Assembly (NCBI GenBank): GCA_907165275.2
Contig: OU015665.1
Coordinates: 9,424,001 to 9,488,000 of the forward strand
DNA: 64,000 nt
Direction of reading: 5' to 3'
Origin: Zygaena filipendulae
Lineage: Eukaryota; Arthropoda; Insecta; Lepidoptera; Zygaenidae
In this document: piece by piece, positions 35,619 to 45,400 of the stretch
Layout of the letters: each line of letters starts with the position of its first letter
Numbering within the stretch: the stretch's first letter is position 1
Notes under the pieces: model-generated
What the model was told of the DNA's origin: nothing
What the model saw: only the letters and a program-made list of their open reading frames with translations
The model's database searches: none
Translations under genes and position numbers: made by a program

Positions 35619-35692
35619 AGATCAATTAAACCTAGCTTCAATCACATTTCGTGTTTCGTCTAGTGTGGACCAGATTTTGTAACAAGAATAAA

Positions 35693-37854
35693 ATGTTTGC
35701 TAAATACGGTGAGTAGAATTTATATTTTTATCTAAGTAGGTACCTATACTTATACAACGTGTTAATGAATTAACTGAAAACCAGAGAGTAGTTTACTCAA
35801 AATCAAATAGCGAATCGATCGCACTATGTTTTAATATAGGTTATATTTTTTCACTTTTACTAGCCCATGTCTAAATTATTTATAATACAATATTTGGTGC
35901 GTACGCCGCCCGTAGCAAAAAAAAATCGAACTCGTAGGTGCGGGCGTAGCGCTGGGAATTTCGTAGATCGGTCACCTCCAAATTAATGTTGCATAACTTT
36001 TAAAGTATTAATTTTTTTGACAAAAAATATGTAATATGATTAAAATATATTTTGTATCGAAAAAATTTACACTTTAAAAGATGTTCAACATTAGTTTGGA
36101 TGTGACCTATCTACGAAATTCCAAGCGTTACGCCCGCGCCTACCGGTTCGAATTTTTTGCTGCGGGCGGCGTACGCGCCACATATTGTATTATAAATAAT
36201 TTAGACATGGGCTAGTAAATATTAAAAAATATAACCTATATTAAAACATAGTGCGATCGATTCGCTAGTTGATTCTGAGCAAACTACTTTCTAGTTTTCA
36301 GTTAATTCATTAACACGTTGTATAAAAATTAATCTCTATTTCCCTTAATCAAGGCATCACTAAATGGCTCGACCAATTTCGTTTATATCTATCTATTTTT
36401 GTTTGGTATTTTAAGATGGTTTTTATGAAAGAAATTTGGAGTTAATTTGTTTATTTAAAGAACTTTATTGCACTTTGTACAAAAGGCGGACTTAATGCCT
36501 AAGGCCTTCCCTACCAGTCAACTTTTTGGCTAGGAGATAATATATATATAATAGTGGCAGGTTAACGAAAAAAAAAAATAATATGTAATATATCTATATA
36601 GGTATACAGGGCGTCCCACGAATGTGGCAACATGGAGGGGAAGTACCTTGAATATTGTAGATGGAACATTTTACTGAAAGAAGCCATTATTTGAATTTAA
36701 AAACAATTTAAACTGCATTCATAAATATTATAATAATTACATGGTTGAACCAGGAATCGAACCCGTTACATGAGGAAAATAATAACCCTGTTTAGCTTTA
36801 TCATACCGATCGAAAGGCTTCATCATAAGGATTATTTATTGCTAAGTAACATAGTGTCAAAAATAAAAGGAAGACCATGAATTTTAACATAAATTTGGCT
36901 ACTTTTGAGTTCCTGCAAGAATTCCGAAATTCACGCGGGTGTAACCGCGAAGCACAGCTAGTCATTTAATAGTTCCGCCAAGTACCTACCTACCTATCAG
37001 ATTTTTTCTGAAATAGATACATATTTAGATATTTTATTATCTTGCGATTCTGGCCTGATTACTTAACATCCAAACATCCATAGTATAGTATATTATCTGT
37101 GCCGTGGGCCACCGACTATCGTATAATCGTACTTAAATTTCAAATTATACTATAACCATGTTCCCCGGGGTTGCACCCGCTTTTATTTCGGAGTTCCCGT
37201 GGGAGTTCTGAAATAAAAAGTATCTACACTATGCAAGGACAAGAAAAAATTTCATGATGATCAGTTGAGCTGTTGAAGCGTGAAAGCGTAGGTAACAAAC
37301 AAACTCACTTTTCCATATTTTGTAGTACGTATTGCCCGGCAGGTCTGTTGATGTTGGTGGCGCTGGTGTCCAGCGCGGCCGCGCTCGCACCTTGCGTGTG
37401 CACGCGCAACCTCAAGCCAGTGTGCGGCTCCGACGGCCACACGTACGCAAACCAGTGCATACTGGACTGCGAGGTGTACAACGGTAAACAGATCACGAAA
37501 GAGAGGGACGGAAGCTGCGAGCCGGCGGCGGCGCAGCCTATCTGTATCTGCACTTTGGACTACAGACCCGTGTGCGGCTCTGACGGCCAGACTTACCCCA
37601 ATGAGTGCGCGCTGGACTGTGACCGAGCTACGAGGCCGGAGTTGAGGACGATGCACCCGGGCGAGTGCAAGACCGTGCCGGAGTGCACGTGCGGGCGCGA
37701 CTCCAAGCTCGTGTGCGGCTCCGATGGGAATACGTACGCTAATAAGTGCTTGCTGGAGTGCTCGCAGAGCGTCAACCCTGGCTTGCAGCTGGCGCACGAG
37801 GGCGCGTGCGACAGTATAGTGCGAGTCATCGACAACAACCCCACGTCGTCTTAG
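35693..37854 (+). CDS. Kazal gene E: secreted three-domain serine protease inhibitor
   Basis: Join of micro-exon 1 (35693-35708, same 16 nt as genes C and D) and exon 2 (37343-37854, acceptor TTGCCCGGCAG), phase 1, 175 residues, stop TAG 37852-37854. The signal peptide is MFAKYG plus [15 protein letters not shown]. There are three Kazal domains with P1 Arg, Leu and Arg. The linker between domains 1 and 2 is alanine-rich (EPAAAQP), unlike C and D. The tail is shorter because the stop comes straight after DNNPTSS. Exon 2 begins GTCTGTTGATG like gene B rather than GTGTATTGATG as in C and D. Intron insertions: a hairpin MITE at 35755-36320 and the LINE/SINE piece shared with gene D. Confidence 0.9.
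35755..36320. mobile_element. 566-bp near-complete hairpin MITE in the intron of Kazal gene E
   Basis: Left and right halves are inverted copies almost end to end (arms of about 250 bp). Ends are CAACGTGTTAATGAATTAAC and its complement, flanked by TA. The matching site in gene D's intron (about 25700) is uninterrupted, so it inserted after the two copies separated or was lost from D. Confidence 0.85.
36445..36840 (-). mobile_element. LINE 3' end plus SINE-like piece in the intron of Kazal gene E
   Basis: Same compound insertion as 27547-27930, including GGCGTCCCACG and the reversed B box AGGAATCGAACCCG. A Helitron-like 3' end follows at about 36900-36962, and a reverse Helitron-like remnant before exon 2 at 37160-37320. 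Confidence 0.6.
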
Positions 37855-37889
37855 GCTATAGGTAGTTGTCCTAAATTTTAGTTTTTATT

Positions 37890-38175
37890 CCGTCATGTAG
37901 ATTAGTAAAAAATATTGGACATGTATTTTTTTGTAACCTAATTACCTAATTAAAAAATTACGGCGATGGCGATACATACATTGAGTCGAAATGTCGCGTC
38001 GTGTCGCGCTTATAAGTAACATAGTTATGACGTCACGGGCCCCATTCCTTTTATTGCGTTTTATCCTAAGGAGTTTTTTAATAGATAATTTGATAAACCA
38101 AAAATATACGTGACTATTATGTTTTTATTGTCTAATCGACGACTTCATACAATTTTGATTTTCATACCCCGACAA
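37890..38175 (-). mobile_element. TGACGTCA-bearing MITE after Kazal gene E
   Basis: It begins about 35 nt past the stop. One exact TGACGTCA is at 38028-38035. It lies in the 3' flank, as do degraded relatives after genes C and D. Confidence 0.6.
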
Positions 38176-38943
38176 CTTGCCTACTTATACAAATACATAA
38201 TGCCTTATGTAGTTCTAAGTATATGCATAGTAGGTATAGGTAGATAACTTTTAGGCGGCCCTATCGCTAAAAGCGTTCTCTTTCAGGCAAACAAAATATG
38301 ATGACGACACAGCGAGTTTTCAATTTCACGCACATTTTTTCCTATAACGCGTTATTGCCTGCCTAAGTTTGTCTATATTTATAACGAGCTTTGTCGTGGT
38401 AAGATAAGAAAAGGCAGCTTGTTTTGTGAAGATATCTCATTTATATAACCTGTTGCTAGATACATAAAATAAGAAAAAAGAAAATTTTATTCAGCAAACC
38501 TCCAAAAATTACCAGTTAATATCCAATAAACAGTTTTTATTATCTTCGAAGATTTCCTAAGTTAGTCCTAAGTTGAGTTTTTGTAAAATAAAAGGCAAAA
38601 TTATAAAAATGTATCTATTTTTTATTGAAATAACTTAGAGAAGTATTCACAAAAGTAACATTAAACATTCTTTTACAAGTTTTGACATATTATTTTCTGG
38701 CGCCTAATCACCAAAAAACTGTTCAAGGTCCATGCAATTCTCATAGTTTTCGACCTTATTGTACAGAGGATCAATACAAGGGTCTCCTCACACACTTATA
38801 CCAGCGTTTTTCTGTACGATTCCAGTGAACTACCATAGTGTTACACTTATAATTATGTCACCGGATAGTTGTACGAACGTTAGTTTGTAAAGTGTAAATT
38901 AACGGTAATTAGCTAGGTACTTGGCCAACTTTCTGTTTAAGTT
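38176..38943. other. spacer, nothing recognised
   Basis: No ORF, inverted repeat or RNA-like feature could be supported. Confidence 0.4.
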
Positions 38944-39255
38944 CGTCTAGTAGATTATTAAAAAATATTTGACAACGTATTTTTTTTACGTAATCAATAA
39001 ATAAAGAATACATTGAGTTGAAATTTCTCGTGACGTCACAACCCGGTGCAGTTTGTATGGGGCTTATACTGAATAATGACATCACGAGTCCCCCACCCTA
39101 AAGTCTAATGCGCTTTATCTACGTTTATTTTCATTAATTTGAAAAAGCAAAAAATACGTGTCTATTATTTTTTTATTTTCTAACTAACGGACTAATTAGA
39201 ATGATTTTTTTATTTCTAACTGACGGACTAATTAGAATTTTGATTTTCATACCCT
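38944..39255 (-). mobile_element. TGACGTCA-bearing MITE
   Basis: Exact TGACGTCA at 39031-39038, mutated second site near 39084. The right end TTTCTAACTGACGGACTAAT is locally duplicated (39178-39240). Confidence 0.65.
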
Positions 39256-39479
39256 GGAAAATACCCAATTGTGTTTAATTGAGGACAGAAAATACTTGTG
39301 GTAGAAGGTTACCGTTTGACCGAGACCTGAGTTGTGGACACAGTCCCGAGTTCCAAACCTGACCTAACCTAGCGTGTCAACGCCCACGCAAATACCTCGG
39401 CACTTCGGCAGTGTCAACCGTTTATAATCTAGTGGTGTTTTTTTACAATTATACGATTGACACATTATGTGAGTGAATA

Positions 39480-42400
39480 TCATAAATTTAAACTGGCTAG
39501 CAGTTCGTCCCCTTCCTCGTCTTCTAGGAACGACTTGTCGACGTCCTCGAACTCCTCGACCCTCGTGTCGCTGCCGCCCCCTGCGCCCCCGCCGCCCCCC
39601 CCGCCCGCCGACAGAGCGCTCTTCCTTATGTTAGTTCCGGGTATAAAGTCGCTCCTGTCCACGCTCGGACTCAGGTACTGGGTGATGTTGTTTCTGCTCT
39701 CCTGGAAAGGAAATGCTTAGTTCGCACGACACTATCCTTAATGTAAATGCGAATGTGAGTTTGTTTGTTTGTTCGTTACGCCTGTTATGTAGAGCCTAAT
39801 TGGACGTAGATAAGCAATAGTGTGTTAACCCACATTGGAGAAATTTTGGATAAATCGTGTTTTAAAATCATATCGTCATTTTGTTTCAGCATTTTTTTAT
39901 GTTTAAATGATTTTTGGTATTTAAACAATGTAATAAGGTAAACACATAATTAAAAAACGCTATATAACTCTCAATAAAGCCTTTTGAATCAATGTTAACA
40001 TGTTATTGCTTATCTGCGTCCAATTAAGGCTAGTAAAAAAGTACAGTTAGAGCTTGTCTAAACTAAAATGACACGCCCACTACCCAATAAGCAGTTTTAG
40101 ATGTGCGATATCATGTAGTGATAATATCTCTTTAATAGTGCGAGTGCGGCGACAGTATTGCGCACTCGTGATGAATAGACAGACCAGATTTATACGTGTC
40201 GTATCGATATTTTAAGGGTTGTGCGTGTGCGTGTACCCGATGGAGGGGCGCGTCGTTTTAGTTTAGACAAGCTCTACTACTATACTAATTTATGTATTAT
40301 TATGCAAAAGTCTAAACTAAAGACACGAAGACACTCGTATTAGGTAAGAACGAAAAGAAGAGGTTAAAGAATGCTTTCGATTTCGAAGTTGAACCTTCTT
40401 CCTATACAGTAGGTACGTTATATGCTGTAGGTAGATAATACGTATTGAGATCGTATATTATATGTGCCTACATTCAGACTGGAATACAGAACTCTGTGCC
40501 CATCACACAGTCAGTTCCCACAAACAATGAACCCAAAAGTGAATGACTAACTTACCTGATGTTTAACTGTAGAGTCTTCAAAGGTATCGCGGCTCAGACC
40601 AACGTTGTTTAGGACCTGTGAGTAAAAAACACATATTTTCTATTTGTTTTCTAGGACCTTTATCATAGCATGTCATAATTGTTGTATTATAATATTTACA
40701 TAGGAATCACGTTTGGACATGTCATATTGCCCAAGAGTCACATTAAGGTATGTCATATTCGCCAGGAGTCACATTATGGCACGACATATTCACCAAGAGT
40801 CACATTACGGCACGTCATACTCGCCAAGAACCACATTACGGTAATTCTTATTCGCCAGGAGCCACATTACGGTACGTCATATTTCTATTTATTTATTTTT
40901 AGGTAGACCAACAGCTGTGTGAAAAAATCACTATTGTATACAAAAATAGCAGCCAATTATAGATCTCCGCTGATAGAAAATAGTATACACATTTAGACAT
41001 CAAAGACAGAGTAAAAGACAGACATACATCATGTTACAGTACAGGATAGTATTGAAGATATTTATGTTTTCGATTCTAGACTGACCCAGAGAACTGCCAA
41101 TATACTACTGATGAATCCTGCTGAGAGAAGAATCGCCTGCTCAGGGCATTCCTCACGGACACAGAGCTATTGTTAAAGAGATCGATATCAATAATTATTT
41201 TAGAGCGCTCGTTGAAATTTCTGCTCGCCAGGAGTCACATTACGGGCTACGGCACGTCATACTCGCCAGGAGCCACATTACGATACGTCATATTCGCCAG
41301 GAGTCACATTACGGCACGTCATACTCGCCAGGAGCCACATTACGAATACGTCATATTCGCCAGGGGTCACATTAAGGCAGGTCATCCTCGCCAGGAGTCA
41401 CATTACGGCACGCCATACTCGCCAGGAGCCACATTACAATACGTCATATTCGCCAGGGGTCACATTAAGGCAGGTCATCCTCGCCAGGAGTCACATTACG
41501 GCACGCCATACTCGCCAGGAGCCACATTACAATACGTCATATTCGCCAGGGGTCACATTAAGGCAGGTCATCCTCGCCAGGAGTCACATTACGGCACGCC
41601 ATACTCGCCAGGAGCCACATTACAATACGTCATATTCGCCAGGGGTCACATTAAGGCAGGTCATCCTCGCCAGGAGTCACATTACGGCACGCCATACTCG
41701 CCAGGAGCCACATTACAATACGTCATATTCGCCAGGGGTCACATTAAGGCAGGTCATCCTCGCCAGGAGTCACATTACGGCACGCCATACTCGTCAGGAG
41801 CCACATTACAATACGTTATATTCGCCAGGGGTCACACTAAGGCAGGTCATCCTCGCCAGGAGTCACATTACGGCACGCCATACTCGCCAGGAGCCACATT
41901 ACAATACGTCATATTCGCCAGGGGTCACATTAAGGCAGGTCATCCTCGCCAGGAGTCACATTACGGCACGCCATACTCGCCAGGAGCCACATTACAATAC
42001 GTCATATTCGCCAGGGGTCACATTAAGGCAGGTCATCCTCGCCAGGAGTCACATTACGGCACGCCATACTCGCCAGGAGCCACATTACAATACGTCATAT
42101 TCGCCAGGGGTCACATTAAGGCAGGTCATCCTCGCCAGGAGTCACATTACGGCACGCCATACTCGCCAGGAGCCACATTACAATACGTCATATTCGCCAG
42201 GGGTCACATTAAGGCAGGTCATCGTCGCCAGGAGTCACATTACGGCACGCCATACTCGCCAGGAGCCACATTACAATACGTCATATTCGCCAGGGGTCAC
42301 ATTAAGGCAGGTCATCCTCGCCAGGAGTCACATTACGGCACGCCATACTCGCCAGGAGCGACATTACGGCACGTGAAGTAGCGCAGGGGCGTGTTGCACT

Positions 42401-45400
42401 CACGTCCAGCTTGCGGCGCAGCAGCGGCCACATGTGGTCGTCGGCGGTGCCCTTGGCCAGCAGGTAGCGCGCGCGCACGCGGCCGCGCTGCCCCGCGCGG
42501 TGCGCGCGGCACTCCGCCTGCAGCAGCACCTGGGGGCGACCACCCGCCGTCATCATCACAGTCACCACTGAGAGGAGACACGCGGTCCTCGATAGCGAAC
42601 AAAAGTAAAAACAGAAACAGTATTTTCAAAACAAATCTAGAAAATATGGAGGGAAGGATAATATTATGTAAAATAGGGTTAATACATTTTTTTGATGATT
42701 ATGATTTGATATAAATGTGTTTAAAAAAAGACCCATTATCTTAATTTTTTTTATAGATTAGAAAGGTAGTTTTACCATTGTTCCTAATATGTCTCATAAT
42801 AACAATAGAAAAATGCGTAAGTATTGTGGACACTCGGATAGAATGAAGTTTTTGCGCCTCGTAGTTTCGGACAAAGAAAAAACTATTTTTTTAACCAACT
42901 AATAAGTAATAATATAATCGTTGCAAAAACCATTTAACACTAAGCGCGCACCTATGACGCCGCACCGTGACGGAAAATTTGTTTCATGTATGAAATCCTA
43001 GACCCCATCCGTACCGTGCGATAAAGAACTTCGTTCTTAAAAAAAACTTCTAAGTTATTATGTGTGTGCCGTGTGGCGTGTGACAAGTGACGTGTGGTGT
43101 GTGACGTGTGGTGTGTGACGTGTGGTGTGTGCCGTGTGGCGTGTGACAAGTGACGTGTGGTGTGTGACGTGTGGTGTGTGACGTGTGGTGTGTGCCGTGT
43201 GGCGTGTGACAAGTGACGTGTGGTGTGTGACGTGTGGTGTGTGACGTGTGACGTGTTACGAGTGGCGTGTGGCGTGTAACGAGTGGCGTGTGAAGTGTGT
43301 CGAGTGGCAAGTGACGTGTGGCATGAGACATGAGTGGCGTGTGACGTGGGGCAAGTGACGTGTGACGTGTGGCGTATGAAGTGTGACGTGTGACGTGTGG
43401 CGTGTGACGTATGGCGTGCGACGTGCGCCTCACCCCGGGGTTCCAGTGCAGCTCGGCGAACAGCACGAGGCTGGCGGCGGTGAGCGTGAGGCCGGCGCCG
43501 GCCGCCGTCAGCGACAGCACCGCGGCGCGGCACGACTCCGACTGCTGGAACCTGTCCACCAGCTCCTGGAGAACACGCACAAACACACACAATGTAAATC
43601 AATACAAATATATAATATATACAAATATATAATACAAAAAAGGACATAATATCATTTATGTATACAAAAATAGCAGCCAATTATTATAGGTCTCCGCTGA
43701 TAGAAAATAAATAGTATATACATTTAGACACCAAAAACAGAATAAAAGACGGACAGACATACATCACGTTACAGTACAGGATAGTATTGAAGATATTTAT
43801 GTTTTCAATTCTAGAATGATCCAGAGAACTGCCAATACAATTGATTACATTCAGAATCCTGCTGAGATGAAAAATCGCCTGCTCAGGGCATTCCTCGGGC
43901 ATTCCTAGTGAGAGATCGACATCAATAATTTTAGAGAGCTCGTTGAAATTTCTGCTCGCCCGCCCAATAAATGAATGGGGATGTGGACTATTTTTGAAAA
44001 TCAAAATTCTAATTAGTCCGTCAGTTAGAAAATAAAAAAACAACAGACACGTATTTTTTGCTTTAAATTAAAATAAACAGAGATAAAGCGCATGAGGGGG
44101 CCGTGACGTCACTAACCGCTAAAACCGCCAAACAAACTGTCAGAATAGTGACGTCACGCGGAATTTCAACTCAATATATCGCCGTTATTTTTTGATTACG
44201 TAAAAAATGAAAAAATACGTGTCCAATATTTTTTAATAATCTACAAGACGGACTAAAAAATAAAAATTAGTCAACATGCCCATTTTGACTGTAGTTAGTA
44301 GACGCAAATGGCGCGTTTACGATGGGGTTGCATGTCTTAGATTGGACAGGGGCTCCGATGGCGTGTTCTTCCATCGCGGCATTCCCGCGGGAACCCCGAA
44401 CTGAGCGCGGACAGCAGCTAGCAAGCGAAGGCGGACTCACGGCGCGCGCGTGCGCGGGCGTGGAGCCGACGATGCACACGTAGCGCGCGCCCGCCTCGTC
44501 CAGCGCCGCGCACACGCCCGCCACCACGCAGCGGTGGTGCGCGAACACCAGGAACTTCTCCGACGTCTCCGCCACCAGCTGGCTCACGTATTTACTGGCA
44601 ACACACAAACACACACACGCACACGCACACGTCAGAAAAGAGAATAATAAGAGTATCCGAATATCCCACTTCTGATGTCGGATAAAGAATAGGAATTGAG
44701 CGACACATCTAGAATGAACAAGGAACAATATAAGCAATTGCACCAACATAGTTATAGATAATACAGCATACCAGATATCCGTAGGGAACACGGAGCAGTG
44801 CCTGGAACTTGCGACCCAGGTGTAGGTTTAATGGGGCCCCTTTACAATGCATGAACGCTCACCTCCACTGCCCGTGCTCCCGACTTAAGTAAACCTCTGG
44901 AAACGATTAGATGACACAGCACACGTAATCACTATAGCCACACTAGATTGATACAAAACTGATACGACACTATAACTGCACTGAACTGAACACAAAGTAA
45001 CAATGAATCGTGGCTCACGCATACCCGCGTTTTATATCAAGTTCTAACAAAGACGAGTCGAGCAATGGAGTGAAGTGGGGGAACGGACGACTACTATACA
45101 TCGGCGGGAAACGTTATTAATAACGAAACTACCCTCACGCCGACACATACACACACACTTTAATAACTTTAAAATTTATTTTGTGGTATTCAAAAGCGCT
45201 CACTGAGAAAATAAGGGATGTGATATACAGAGAAACAATCGATTAATCTTTTGTGCATGACTTGGATAATTATGAAAAAAAATCGATTACAAAAATCGAT
45301 TATTTTAATGTGAATTATGTTAATGTGAAGGGATGTGACACAGAGTGAAAAAAAAACGATTATTTAAAAATCGCTGTTTTTATCAACAAAAATCGATTTA

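Noticed and set aside
41222..42375. CRISPR-like array
   Set aside because: The units are contiguous tandem repeats without unique spacers, in a eukaryotic intron.
41170..42381. 403-residue plus-strand ORF as a protein gene
   Set aside because: It is entirely a 93-bp tandem repeat lying antisense in an intron of the SMARCAL1-like gene; the frame is open because the unit length is a multiple of three. Kept only as a repeat and a finding.
43050..43680. minus-strand ORFs with RHTSHVTRHT-like repeats
   Set aside because: They run from the real helicase exon 11 into the intronic minisatellite; the repeat part is intron.
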